In this document: in pieces, positions 27,338 to 36,047 of the stretch
How the letters are laid out: the number at the start of each line of letters is the position of its first letter
Numbering within the stretch: the first letter of the stretch is position 1
Origin: Thermogemmata fonticola
GTDB taxonomy: Bacteria; Planctomycetota; Planctomycetia; Gemmatales; Gemmataceae
Direction of reading: 5' to 3'
DNA length: 64,000 nt
Assembly: GCF_013694095.1 (NCBI RefSeq)
Contig: NZ_JACEFB010000001.1
Span: 558,001 to 622,000, forward strand
Translations under genes and position numbers: made by a program
Notes under the pieces: generated by a model
What the model was told of the DNA's origin: nothing
The model's input: only the letters and a program-made list of their open reading frames with translations
Databases searched by the model: none

Positions 27338-27689
27338 TCCCCGCCCTGGAACCGGAACCGCTCCCCACGCCCCACTCCCCTCGCCCCTTCGCCGAACGGC
27401 AGGTCTTCCCTGTTCCCACATGCTCAGCGATCCCGACGCCACAACGGGAAGGTTCGCCTGCTCCATGAACCTGGGCAAGCCGGTCCCTGCCAGGCCCGGC
27501 GCCGGCTCACCCCTACTCTTGGACCGCTTGATGTCAGTGATTGGACAGCCTGGTGTCAATCACTGGACAGCCTGAGATCAGGAGATCGTCCCCCAGCGAA
27601 AATCACCAGGGGCAGCAGACCGAGACGGAACCGGGCTATGCCGCTCCTCATTATGTCAGTGGGAAGTCGCTAGCGTTGAAGGCGTGCGA
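27338..27689. other. Intergenic region with a tandem/inverted repeat
   Basis: No gene is supported between the two convergent coding regions. It holds the repeat at 27532-27575, described separately, and a further TGTCAGTG at 27655. Confidence 0.45.
27532..27575. repeat. 22-base tandem repeat containing a perfect inverted repeat
   Basis: Two adjacent 22-base copies (27532-27553 and 27554-27575) share TGTCA, TGGACAGCCTG and most bases between. Within them CAGTGATTG (27535-27543) and CAATCACTG (27557-27565) are perfect inverted partners. This could be a terminator between convergent genes or a remnant transposon end. No transposase is nearby and no T-run follows. Confidence 0.6.
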
Positions 27690-28961
27690 TTACGGAATGG
27701 CCAGGATGGTCAGGTTGGGAGGGGTGGTCCAGCCGCTGGGCAGCAGGTCTACCCCCACGCCGCCGTGCAACTTCGACCCCGCTCCCACTGTCACCCCGCT
27801 GCCACCCCAATCGTTCAACACCCGATCAGTCCCATCCCCCAACAAGGCGATCAGCAAGTTGAAGATCGCATTGCGAATGAACAACGCATCGTCCCCACTG
27901 CCCATCTCCAACCGCGTCTGATCCGCAAAGTTCACACTCGGACCGCTGCCCGAACCGGTGCCAAAGCGGACGAGGTCATTCCCTGTCCCCAAGCGGATCA
28001 GGGCGTTGATCTCGCCATCCGGGCCATCGACGCTCAGCGTGGCCGGGTCGGAGCTGTTGGCGGCGGCGGCGACCAAGAGGCGATCATTCCCCACCCCCAA
28101 ATCGATGTTGAGCTTGTTGAGCACCTGCGTTTGGCCGGTGAAGGTGAGCAGGTCATTCCCCGCACCCCCCACTACCGTCAAACCGCCGAACCAAGTGCGC
28201 CCAATCAAGCCTCCAAATCTGTTATTGCCGGAGAAGCTGGCCCGATCGTTCCCACTGCCCAAATCGGCGGAAAAAGAGTCTGATCTGCAGCTATTCACCA
28301 GGAGGGTGTCATTCCCCGCCCCCAACGAGGTGGAGATAGGACCGCCCACACAGTCATTGAGATACACGGTGTCATTCCCATCCCCGGTGGAAAGGGTGCC
28401 ACCCGAAAGGGCGGTTTTGTACACAGAGACCAAGTCGTCCCCACTGTCGGAATCCAGGGAGAAGGAATTGACAAAATTGATATTCGGAGAGGTGGACGAG
28501 GACCCCAAGAGGAGGAAGGAGTCGTTGCCGCTGCCCAAATTAACCCCAAAGTTGCCGAAGGAATGATCGCCAATGGCGCTGACCCGCACGGCGTCGTGGC
28601 CGCCCCCCATGGTGATCGAAATGTCCCGAATCCCTCCCGAGGCGTTGAAGGTGATCTGGGTGTAGGTCGGGGTAACACTGACCCCCGGGGTCGAGGACAG
28701 ATCATAATGGAGCACGGTGGTGCCTTGGGCAATGATTTTGACTTGGCCGGATTCGCGGACGATGTCCACCTGATTGTCCAAGTCATCGCCGGTGATGACG
28801 AGGTTGACAGTACCCGCGAAATTGCTCTGTGTGGCGAAGACGCTGACGATGCCGGCGGGAACTTCACGCTCTTCGAGGCGTTCGAGGGTCAGACGGCGTT
28901 CCACGGCCTTGGCGGGGGCGGAAGTCCGACGGCGGCGTGAGAAGGTCTTGGCCGAGAACAT
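27690..28961 (-). CDS. Exported RTX-like repeat protein with planctomycete N-terminal motif
   Basis: A 423-residue protein. The N-terminus is basic and holds RLTLERLEEREVPAG, a variant of the LEPR-x-LL-like extracytoplasmic signal found at the start of many large planctomycete surface proteins. The remainder has at least seven nonapeptide-like blocks of the RTX/haemolysin type with the core G-x-G-[ND]-D: GDGNDTVYL, GAGNDTLLV, GSGNDRASF, GAGNDLLTF, GVGNDRLLV, GTGNDLVRF, GSGDDALFI. Such repeats bind calcium in a parallel beta-roll. Spacing between blocks (about 20-30 residues) is larger than in compact RTX arrays. Likely a surface or exported calcium-binding protein; no enzymatic domain is seen. 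A candidate promoter lies about 85 bases upstream. Confidence 0.75.
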   Translation of the reverse strand: MFSAKTFSRRRRTSAPAKAVERRLTLERLEEREVPAGIVSVFATQSNFAGTVNLVITGDDLDNQVDIVRESGQVKIIAQGTTVLHYDLSSTPGVSVTPTYTQITFNASGGIRDISITMGGGHDAVRVSAIGDHSFGNFGVNLGSGNDSFLLLGSSSTSPNINFVNSFSLDSDSGDDLVSVYKTALSGGTLSTGDGNDTVYLNDCVGGPISTSLGAGNDTLLVNSCRSDSFSADLGSGNDRASFSGNNRFGGLIGRTWFGGLTVVGGAGNDLLTFTGQTQVLNKLNIDLGVGNDRLLVAAAANSSDPATLSVDGPDGEINALIRLGTGNDLVRFGTGSGSGPSVNFADQTRLEMGSGDDALFIRNAIFNLLIALLGDGTDRVLNDWGGSGVTVGAGSKLHGGVGVDLLPSGWTTPPNLTILAIP

Positions 28962-29316
28962 TGCAGCAACTCCGGGTTAGAGTGAAGGTTGTGCCGACCG
29001 GTCAGGTGAACCACCCACCCGCCCCCCGGCACGGGAACGATGAAAGTATAACTCAGGATTTGTCGAATTCAAATGAGGATCTGTTCCAGAGGGGTAATTC
29101 GGCGATCAAACGGTCCGGTACAATCGATCTGAGTGATATTGAGGATTCTCAAGGAAGGTGCACGGGAAGGTGCAAAAGGGGAGGAACGACGGCATGAGAC
29201 CTCGGTCCCTGTCCGCGTGGGGCTGGGGCGGAGAGTGGTGCGGTCAAGCCGTGGGGCTAGATTCTGCCGGAGAGATGGGTTTTGCCGGAGATCAGGGGAG
29301 CGGAGGGGGAGGCGCG
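28962..29316. other. Intergenic region holding the RTX-like gene's promoter
   Basis: Apart from the candidate minus-strand promoter at 29045-29072, I see nothing else to annotate in this stretch between two minus-strand genes. Confidence 0.45.
29045..29072 (-). promoter_or_regulatory. Candidate promoter of the RTX-like gene
   Basis: On the minus strand TTGAAT (29072-29067) and TATACT (29050-29045) are 16 bases apart. The -10 box matches 5 of 6 and the -35 box 4 of 6. Confidence 0.45.
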
Positions 29317-30531
29317 TTACTCTTGAATCGTCCGTTGGGGTTTGAAGGTGCCGTTTTCGATGCGGCTGATGGTGAGCACGCGGAGGGTGGTGTCGCCGTT
29401 TTCATCGAAGCTCCAGCGTCCGAGGGCGCCCTTGTCGAAGTCTTTGGTGGCAAGGACGGCTTGGCGGACCGCTTCGCGGTCGGGCTGGCCGACTTTCTGG
29501 ATCGCCTCCAGGACGACTTTGGCGCATTCGTAGCCGTAGATGGCGTAGGCTTCGGGCATTTTGTGGTAGCGGGCCTGGTAGCGCTTGACGAACTCGGCGA
29601 CGGTGCCTCCTTGTTCCAGGGCAAAGGCGGGGTCGTAGCCTCCCATGGTGGCGTAGCAGGGGATGGTGCGGAAGGTGTCGGCACCGGCGGCATCGATGAA
29701 GGCTTTCTCGTAGCAGCCGTCGGGGACCATGAGGGGGACGCGCAAGCCTTCGCCGAGCATGTCGATGGCGATTTGCGGGGCGCCGCTTTGGCTGGTGCCG
29801 CCGAAGTAGAGCATGTCCGGTTTGAGTTCGACGATGCCCCGGATCACGGCCTTGAAGTTTTTCTGCGTAGCGACGATGCTGTCATGCCCCAGGACGCGGA
29901 TGCCCAGTTCCTGGCATTTTTGCTTGAAGATGGTGGCGATGCCGGCGCCGTAGAGTTCCTTGTCGTCGAGGATGTAGACCGATTTGACCTTGAGGACTTC
30001 ATGGGCAAAAAGGGCGCTCAAGGGACCCTGGACGAAGTCGTTGGGGCAGACGCGGCAGAAGTTGAGCTTGCCGCTGGGGCGGTAGATGTTGGGTTCGTCC
30101 TTTTGGTTATTGGGGACGCGCGTGGTCAGACCGGGCCAGGTGGCGGAGGGGGAGATTTGCACCAGTCCGGCTTCGTTGAGGATAGGCTGGGAGACCATCG
30201 AGGCGCCGGAGTTGTACGGCCCGATGTAGGCGAGAACTTGGGGATCGCCGGCGGCTTCGCGGGCATTATCCGCTTCCTTGGCGGCGTCCCATTGCCCCTG
30301 GGCGGCGGTGGCGTCGTCGAGGTCCTTGTAGTCGATGGGCAAACCGGCGACCTGGCCGTTGTAATCCTCGATCGCCAGGCGGATGCCGTTGACGATGGTG
30401 TCCGTTTGCCCTTGGGCTGAGCCAGTCCGCGGCAGACTGGAAACGATGCGGATGACACGCTGGCCGCGACACCCACTGGCAAGCCACAGAAATCCGCCTC
30501 CCGCTAACGTCAGAAAGGTCCGGCGATTCAC
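29317..30531 (-). CDS. Branched-chain amino-acid type ABC transporter, substrate-binding lipoprotein
   Basis: A protein of about 404 residues of the LivJ/leucine-binding type. GTG 30531 is chosen because GAGGG lies seven bases upstream and it starts directly at NRRTFLTLAGGGFLWLASGC: a twin-Arg-like start, a hydrophobic stretch and a lipobox ending in Cys, so it is probably a lipoprotein. The mature part has the type I periplasmic fold: RIVSSLPRTGSAQGQ, IRLAIEDYNGQ, VLAYIGPYNSGASM (where the ligand amino and carboxyl groups are bound), LVQISPSATWPGLT and later GYECAKVVLEAI. It is divergent from livHMGF, which encode the rest of the transporter. Ligand identity (Leu/Ile/Val, other amino acid, urea or amide) cannot be decided from sequence alone. 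Confidence 0.88.
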   Translation of the reverse strand: MNRRTFLTLAGGGFLWLASGCRGQRVIRIVSSLPRTGSAQGQTDTIVNGIRLAIEDYNGQVAGLPIDYKDLDDATAAQGQWDAAKEADNAREAAGDPQVLAYIGPYNSGASMVSQPILNEAGLVQISPSATWPGLTTRVPNNQKDEPNIYRPSGKLNFCRVCPNDFVQGPLSALFAHEVLKVKSVYILDDKELYGAGIATIFKQKCQELGIRVLGHDSIVATQKNFKAVIRGIVELKPDMLYFGGTSQSGAPQIAIDMLGEGLRVPLMVPDGCYEKAFIDAAGADTFRTIPCYATMGGYDPAFALEQGGTVAEFVKRYQARYHKMPEAYAIYGYECAKVVLEAIQKVGQPDREAVRQAVLATKDFDKGALGRWSFDENGDTTLRVLTISRIENGTFKPQRTIQE

Positions 30532-31042
30532 GATGATGCCCTCGCAGGTTCGGGTCGGCATTCTCCGGAGTCCTTCGGTCCCGGCTGGCTTCTACCTACG
30601 GTTATTCCTCTCTTCATCTTACGACTTTCCAACGGAAAAGGAACAGGACTCTGCGGGCCGTCCTTGAAGGGGCCGGGCCAGATCAGCCTGGATCATGCCA
30701 GGAAGCGGAATGCGTTGCCGGGGAGGGCCGCAGGCGCTGCGCTCCCGGCGTCCGGGGATGCTGGAGGCAGCGAGTCGGCGGCGGCGGACCTGGCCCTTTT
30801 CCTCCGCTGCACTCTGGGATGCGGGCGGGGGAGTTCCTATCTTTAGTTTCTGAAAGCGTTGTGAAAATCCGAAAGCGTTAATAACAGGTAGGAAGGCAGG
30901 GGGAATAGAGCTTAATAACAGGTAGGAAGGCGGCGGCCCTCGGAAACAGGACGGCGACGACGGAACGAAGACGCGGAGTTTCGCGGCGGAACCGGCGGGC
31001 ACTCTCCCCCCGCTGGTCGACTTAGATGGAGGACAAGGCACG
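30532..31042. other. Divergent liv intergenic region with direct repeats
   Basis: This region lies between the binding-protein gene (minus) and livH (plus). It carries GAAAGCGTT twice (30852-30860, 30871-30879) and the 20-base TTAATAACAGGTAGGAAGGC twice (30878-30897, 30912-30931, 34 bases apart). No gene is supported. The repeats are plausible operator sites for the transporter. Confidence 0.55.
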
Positions 31043-31993
31043 ATGGCGGAACTGTTCGCCTCGAGCGAACCGGCGGTAGGCTTTCTCCAGTTCCTGATGC
31101 TGGGGCTGGTGATCGGCTCGCTCTACGCCTTGATCGCCTTGGGCTACACGATGGTTTACGGCATCATCGAGTTGATCAATTTTGCCCACGGGGACCTGTT
31201 CATGCTGGGTTCTTTCGTGGCGCTGGGGGTGGCGATCTGGCCGATGGGAGTCACCAGTGCGGATGCTCCGACGGGAGCGATCATGGCCACGGTGGCGCTG
31301 ATGCTCCTGGTCACACCGGTCTTTTGCGCCCTGCTCAACGTCACGGTGGACCGCGTGGTCTATCGCCCGTTGCGGCAGTCGCCGAAGCTGACGGTCATCG
31401 TCTCGGCTATTGGGGTGAGCTTCATTTTCATGAACATCGGTTTGCTCTGGCGGGGGGCGACGCCGGTGAAGTTCCCGGACTTGATCGGGGATACGAACCT
31501 GCTGGAAGGGACCGGCCTGCGCTTCACCTGGGAGGACCTGCTGGTCGTGGCGGTGACCGTGCCGACGATGATTGCCCTGACGCTGTTTGTGCGCTACACG
31601 ACGCTGGGCAAGGCGATGCGGGCGACAGCCCAGAACCCGGTGGCCGCCCAGTTGATGGGGATCAATGTGAACCAGGTCATCGCGGTGACCTTCGCCCTGG
31701 GAGGAGCGCTAGCGGGGGTGGCTTCAGTGATCTACGGCCTTTACATCAAGGCGGTCGATTACCAGATGGGGTTCCAGAACGGCTTGTATGCCTTCACGGC
31801 AGCGGTGCTGGGTGGCGTGGGGAACATTCCGGGGGCGGTCTTGGGCGGGTTGCTCATCGGCGTGGTGGGGGAGTTGTCCAAAGCCTATTTGGGAGCTAAG
31901 TGGAGCGAGGCGGTCATTTTCGGCATCCTCATTGTCATCTTGCTGTTCCGCCCCACCGGCTTGCTGGGCGCGCGCACGCGGGAGAAGGTATGA
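31043..31993 (+). CDS. livH: Branched-chain amino-acid type ABC permease (LivH)
   Basis: A 316-residue integral membrane protein with about eight hydrophobic segments. The family block ALGYTMVYGIIELINFAHGDLFMLGSF is near the N-terminus and the cytoplasmic coupling region TTLGKAMRATAQNPVAAQLMGIN is near the middle; the late GGVGNIPGAVLGG motif is also present. It forms the transmembrane channel with LivM. Its stop codon overlaps the livM start by four bases (ATGA). GGAGGA about 11 bases before the ATG. Confidence 0.93.
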   Translation: MAELFASSEPAVGFLQFLMLGLVIGSLYALIALGYTMVYGIIELINFAHGDLFMLGSFVALGVAIWPMGVTSADAPTGAIMATVALMLLVTPVFCALLNVTVDRVVYRPLRQSPKLTVIVSAIGVSFIFMNIGLLWRGATPVKFPDLIGDTNLLEGTGLRFTWEDLLVVAVTVPTMIALTLFVRYTTLGKAMRATAQNPVAAQLMGINVNQVIAVTFALGGALAGVASVIYGLYIKAVDYQMGFQNGLYAFTAAVLGGVGNIPGAVLGGLLIGVVGELSKAYLGAKWSEAVIFGILIVILLFRPTGLLGARTREKV

Positions 31994-33147
31994 AACTGCT
32001 GCGACATTGGGTGCTGATCCTCTTTGGACTGTTGGCAGTCTATCCTTGGCTGCCGGTGTCGAGCGCCAATCGGGGCGAACAGTTTACCATCCTGTTCATT
32101 TATGCGATCCTGGCCCAGGGGCTGAATGTGGTGCTGGGCCTGACCGGCTTGTTGCATTTGGGCATCGCCGCCTTCTTCGGCATCGGGGCGTACACCGTCG
32201 GCATCTTGACGGTGGGGTTTTTTCCCTTCCAGCAGTCGTTTCTGGTGGCGGCGGCGGCGGCGGTGCTCATGGCGGCCCTGGTCGGCGTGCTGACCACCGC
32301 GCCGATCCTGCGCCTACGGGGGGACTATTTGGCCCTCGTCACCCTCGGCTTGGGGCTGATCGTTCTCTACGCCATCCGCAATCTCGACCCGATTACGGAA
32401 GGGACGAAAGGGATCAGCCCGATCGACGCGGGACCGGTGCCGGGCTGGAGCGGGAAAAACTTGCACTCCTGGCGGCTCAAGAGCGATTGGGGCCTGCACT
32501 GGTACAACTACCCGTACTTCTATTACCTCTGCCTGCTGCTGTTGGGCGGCGTGCTGCTTCTGGTGCGGAACCTGGAGCATTCGCGGCTGGGGCGGGCGTG
32601 GGTCGCCTTGCGGGAAGATGAGCTGGCGGCCACCTGCATGGGTCTGAATCCGGCCCGGCTGAAACTGGCGGCGATCGCCGTCGGCGCGGGATTGGGCGGC
32701 TTGGCCGGCGCCCTTTACGCCATGGCCCTGCGCACCACCGGCAACCCCCAGACCTATGACTTCACCCTCTCTATGCTCATGATCTGCTGCGTCATTCTCG
32801 GCGGCATGGGGAACCGCAACGGCGTGCTGTTGGGCACCTTCCTGCTCATCGGTTTTGACCGCATTTTGACCGGCATCCTGGATAATCAGATCCAAGCCCT
32901 GGTGGGCAGCGCCTCGCCGTATCTCAAGCTCAGCGGCTGGCGGCTGATCATCTTCGGCCTGGTCCTGATCCTGATGATGCGCTTCCGGCCGGAAGGGTTG
33001 CTCCCTGCCAAGCGGATTCAGGTGGAGCTGCACCCGGAGATCGGGGAGGCGCTGGGCCAGGCGGCGGCGGAAGCGGAAGTGGCGCAAAAGGACAGCAGCG
33101 TGCCAGTGTCACCAGCCCCGCTTCGACCGCCGGGACCCGCCTCCTGA
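31990..33147 (+). CDS. livM: Branched-chain amino-acid type ABC permease (LivM)
   Basis: A 385-residue membrane protein starting at the ATG overlapping the livH stop. Family features are GLTGLLHLGIAAFFGIGAYT, LRLRGDYLALVTLGLGLI and the coupling-helix region SRLGRAWVALREDELAATCMGLN; the later GGMGNRNGVLLG corresponds to the livH GG-x-GN block. A loop of about 50 residues with WSGKNLHSW separates the middle helices. The C-terminal tail is Ala/Pro-rich and cytoplasmic. Partner of LivH. Confidence 0.93.
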   Translation: MKLLRHWVLILFGLLAVYPWLPVSSANRGEQFTILFIYAILAQGLNVVLGLTGLLHLGIAAFFGIGAYTVGILTVGFFPFQQSFLVAAAAAVLMAALVGVLTTAPILRLRGDYLALVTLGLGLIVLYAIRNLDPITEGTKGISPIDAGPVPGWSGKNLHSWRLKSDWGLHWYNYPYFYYLCLLLLGGVLLLVRNLEHSRLGRAWVALREDELAATCMGLNPARLKLAAIAVGAGLGGLAGALYAMALRTTGNPQTYDFTLSMLMICCVILGGMGNRNGVLLGTFLLIGFDRILTGILDNQIQALVGSASPYLKLSGWRLIIFGLVLILMMRFRPEGLLPAKRIQVELHPEIGEALGQAAAEAEVAQKDSSVPVSPAPLRPPGPAS

Positions 33148-33201
33148 GCGGTCCGGGTGGAGGTGGGCGTCCGCAGTCACTGGCAGGACCCCGGCCTCTG
33201 T

Positions 33202-33362
33202 GGGAAAGCGGATGTGACCCCAACGGGAAAGCGGATGTGACCCCAGCGGGAAAGCGGATGCGGCCCCAACGGGAAAGCGGATGCGGCCCCAACGGGAAAG
33301 CGGATGCAACCCCAACGGGAAAGCGGATGCAACCCCAACGGGAAAGCGGATGCGGCCTTGGA
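33202..33362. repeat. Seven-copy 23-base tandem repeat between livM and livG
   Basis: Units begin at 33202, 33225, 33248, 33271, 33294, 33317 and 33340, each GGGAAAGCGGATG, three variable bases, then CCCCAAC (last copy diverged). The unit is not a multiple of three and lies outside both genes, so it is not a coding repeat. There are no unique spacers, so it is not a CRISPR array. Confidence 0.9.
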
Positions 33363-33375
33363 GGAATCCACGCTC

Positions 33376-34416
33376 ATGCCTTTGCTCAAAATCGAACGCC
33401 TGACTTTACGCTTCGGCGGCTTGACGGCGGTCTCCCAACTGGACCTGGAAGTCCCCGCGGGGCAGATTTTCTCGCTCATCGGTCCCAACGGGGCGGGCAA
33501 GACAACTGTCTTCAACGCCATCACCGGCATTTACGAACCGAGCGAAGGACGCATCTTTTTTGCAGATCAACCGCTCGACCCCCCCGTTTCCCGCCGGGCG
33601 ATTTTGCTGTCCCTGCTGGTCGGTGTGTGCACTGGCCTTCTGCTCGCTCTTTTGGGCAGCAACATCGAGAACCTCTGGCAAGTGGTGATCCGGGAGAATA
33701 TGCCCACGCAGCGTGATGCTCCCTTTCCCTGGGGCCAAGCCGCGGCGGACGCCTGGCAGTATCTGCGGGAGCGGCAGGAGCGGGTGGGGGTGATCTTCGC
33801 CTTGGGGTTGGTTCTGGGCGGGGCTGGCATGTTCGTGAGCTGGCGGCGGGCCCAACGCGCCCCGGATGCCATCGCTCATCGCGGCATCGCCCGCACCTTC
33901 CAGAACATCCGCCTCTTCCAGGGCATGACCGTGCTGGAAAACGTCCTCGTCGGCCTGAGCCGCTCGCTGACGGTCCATCCCCTGCTGGCCGCTTTGGGCC
34001 TCAAGCGCCACCGCCAGGAGGAACGCCAGGCCCTCCAGCAAGCCGCCGAACTCCTCGCCTTCGTCGGACTGATCGGCCGACAGAACGAACTGGCCCGCAA
34101 CCTCCCCTATGGCGATCAACGCCGCCTGGAAATCGCCCGTGCCCTGGCCACCCAGCCCCGCCTGCTGCTGCTCGATGAACCCGCCGCCGGTATGAACCCC
34201 AACGAAACCGCGGAACTCATGGAACTCATCCGCCGCATCCGCGATCGCGGCATCACCGTCCTGCTCATCGAGCATCACATGCAACTGGTTATGAACATTT
34301 CCGACCGCATCGCTGTGCTGGATCATGGCGTCAAAATTGCCGAAGGGACGCCGGCGGAAGTCGCGCACGATCCCAAGGTCATCGAAGCCTATTTGGGCAA
34401 GGAGGAGGTGTCATGA
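33376..34416 (+). CDS. livG: LivG-type ABC ATPase with inserted two-helix membrane segment
   Basis: Starting at ATG 33376 (GGAGGA upstream) the product has about 346 residues, against about 255 for normal LivG. Walker A is GPNGAGKT (36-43), the Q-loop is RTFQN (about 173-177), the signature region is LPYGDQRRLEIARAL, Walker B is LLLLDEPAAGMNP, and the switch His lies in LLIEHHM. Between GRIFF (about 62) and HRGIARTFQN (about 168) there is an insert of some 95 residues with two strongly hydrophobic stretches (about 75-94 and 137-155). The family normally has only about 15 residues there. The ATPase motifs are intact, so it should still power LivHM transport. It overlaps livF by four bases. An upstream frame extension to 33304 would run into the tandem repeat and is rejected. 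Confidence 0.9.
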   Translation: MPLLKIERLTLRFGGLTAVSQLDLEVPAGQIFSLIGPNGAGKTTVFNAITGIYEPSEGRIFFADQPLDPPVSRRAILLSLLVGVCTGLLLALLGSNIENLWQVVIRENMPTQRDAPFPWGQAAADAWQYLRERQERVGVIFALGLVLGGAGMFVSWRRAQRAPDAIAHRGIARTFQNIRLFQGMTVLENVLVGLSRSLTVHPLLAALGLKRHRQEERQALQQAAELLAFVGLIGRQNELARNLPYGDQRRLEIARALATQPRLLLLDEPAAGMNPNETAELMELIRRIRDRGITVLLIEHHMQLVMNISDRIAVLDHGVKIAEGTPAEVAHDPKVIEAYLGKEEVS

Positions 34417-35195
34417 CTGCTGGGCACTCGGCCGCCCCGTTCCCTGCGTCGGCACCGGCGGCTTCCTCCGCCGCCACTGCCCCCTTGCTCCAGGTCGAGG
34501 ACCTCGAAGCTGGCTATGGCCCCATCAACGTCCTCCACCGCTTGCACCTGACCGTCTATCCCGGCGAGATCGTGGCCATCATCGGTGCCAACGGCGCTGG
34601 TAAAACGACCACGCTCATGACGATCTCCGGCATTGTCAAGGCCCGCACAGGACGCATCCTCTTCCAGGGGCGCGACCTCGTGGCCGAGAAAATCCCCGCC
34701 CATGACATCGTCCGTCTCGGACTAGCTCACGCCCCGGAAGGCCGCAAAATCTTCCCCCGTCTCACCGTCCGCGAGAACCTTGACCTCGGCGCCTTCACCC
34801 GCCGCGATCCCCAAGGCGTCGCCGAGGACCTGGAGAAAGTCTTCACCCTTTTCCCGATTCTCCGCCAGCGCCAGCACCAGCTCGGCGGCCTCCTCTCCGG
34901 CGGCGAACAGCAAATGCTGGCCATCGCCCGCGCCCTGATGGCCCGGCCCCGCCTGCTGTTGCTCGATGAACCCTCCCTGGGACTGGCCCCGCAGGTCGTC
35001 GTCCAAATCTTCCAGGTCATCCGCGAGCTGAACCGCCAGGGCGTCTCCGTGCTCCTCGTCGAACAGAATGCCCGCATGGCCCTCAAACATGCCCACCGCG
35101 GCTACGTCCTGGAAACCGGCCGAGTTACGCTCACCGGCACCGGCGAGGAACTCCTCCACGACCCCCGTGTCCGCGCTGCCTACCTTGGCGAATGA
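34413..35195 (+). CDS. livF: LivF-type ABC ATPase
   Basis: A 260-residue ATPase with Walker A GANGAGKT, Q-loop region GLAHAPEGRKIFPRLTV typical of LivF, signature LSGGEQQ, Walker B LLLLDEPSLGLAP and switch region LLVEQN. It dimerises with LivG. About 25 Ala/Pro-rich residues precede the core. AGGAGGT directly upstream of ATG 34413, overlapping the end of livG, indicates coupled translation. Confidence 0.95.
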   Translation: MTAGHSAAPFPASAPAASSAATAPLLQVEDLEAGYGPINVLHRLHLTVYPGEIVAIIGANGAGKTTTLMTISGIVKARTGRILFQGRDLVAEKIPAHDIVRLGLAHAPEGRKIFPRLTVRENLDLGAFTRRDPQGVAEDLEKVFTLFPILRQRQHQLGGLLSGGEQQMLAIARALMARPRLLLLDEPSLGLAPQVVVQIFQVIRELNRQGVSVLLVEQNARMALKHAHRGYVLETGRVTLTGTGEELLHDPRVRAAYLGE

Positions 35196-35472
35196 CCCCG
35201 CAGGGACTCCGCACTGTCATCGCAAGCGGCACGTGTTCCGCTCCGCCATCGCCTTCCGCCGTGGCGCGGGATGCTCTTCGCGCACTGCCGCTCCGCGGCG
35301 AAGCGCTTCCCCGCTTGCTCTCCGCACGCCGGCTGTGTATCCTGTTCCCCACAGCGGCAAACGCTCGGACGGGAGGCAGCCTCGGGAAGGAAGGTGTTTT
35401 CTCGGAGGACACTGGCGGCCCGCTGCTTCGGCTTGGCCTCCGGTCTATCGCTGACTCAGGGAGATCGACGCG

Positions 35473-35940
35473 ATGCCCAGCACACCGGAACAACGCCTGC
35501 AAGAGCTGCATCTGATCCTGCCGCCGGCGCCCAAGCCCGTGGCGGTGTACAAGACGGCCCTGCGGTGGGGGAACCTGCTGTTCGTTTCCGGCCACGGACC
35601 CCTCAAGCCGGACAAAACCATGATCACCGGCCGCGTCGGTCAAGACCTGACGTTGGAGCAAGGCAAGGAAGCCGCCCGGCAGACCGGGTTAGCCATCCTG
35701 GCCACCGTCCGCGAAGCCCTCGGTTCGCTCAACAAAGTCAAGCGCCTGATCAAGACCTTCGGCATGGTGAACTGCACGGCGGACTTCCGGGATCAGCCCC
35801 AGGTGATCAACGGCTTTTCCGAGCTGATGCGGGACGTGTTCGGAGAAGATGCCGGTGTGGGCACCCGCAGCGCCGTCGGCCACAACGCCCTCCCCGGCAA
35901 CATCGCCGTCGAAATCGAATGCATCTTCGAGGTGGAGTGA
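35473..35940 (+). CDS. RidA/YjgF family protein
   Basis: A 155-residue protein of the RidA/YjgF/YER057c/UK114 superfamily, with LLFVSGHGPLKPD, LTLEQGKEAARQTGLAILATVREALGSLNKVKRLIKTFGMVN and the final IAVEIECIFEV strand. Canonical RidA deaminates reactive enamine/imine intermediates such as 2-aminoacrylate. The canonical catalytic Arg sits in an R-[STVA]-[TCA]-[VIA] context; here RSAVGHNALPGN gives an Arg-Ser-Ala-Val version, consistent with activity or with the YjgH-like subfamily. It follows the liv operon by about 280 bases with its own AGGGAG site. Confidence 0.85.
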   Translation: MPSTPEQRLQELHLILPPAPKPVAVYKTALRWGNLLFVSGHGPLKPDKTMITGRVGQDLTLEQGKEAARQTGLAILATVREALGSLNKVKRLIKTFGMVNCTADFRDQPQVINGFSELMRDVFGEDAGVGTRSAVGHNALPGNIAVEIECIFEVE

Positions 35941-36047
35941 TTTTTTCCCCCGACCGCTTTCCCGCGACTTCCCCTCCTCTTTCCGTTGCACCGCCTTGAT
36001 CGGTGACTGCATTCTGTCAGCAATTGCGCTCCCCCCGCTGAGCTTCA

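Noticed and set aside
29158-30420. Plus-strand 420-codon frame
   Set aside because: It lies antisense to the binding-protein gene, which has clear family motifs, lipobox and ribosome-binding site. The plus-strand translation has no family features.
33202-33362. CRISPR array
   Set aside because: The 23-base units are directly abutting with no unique spacers.
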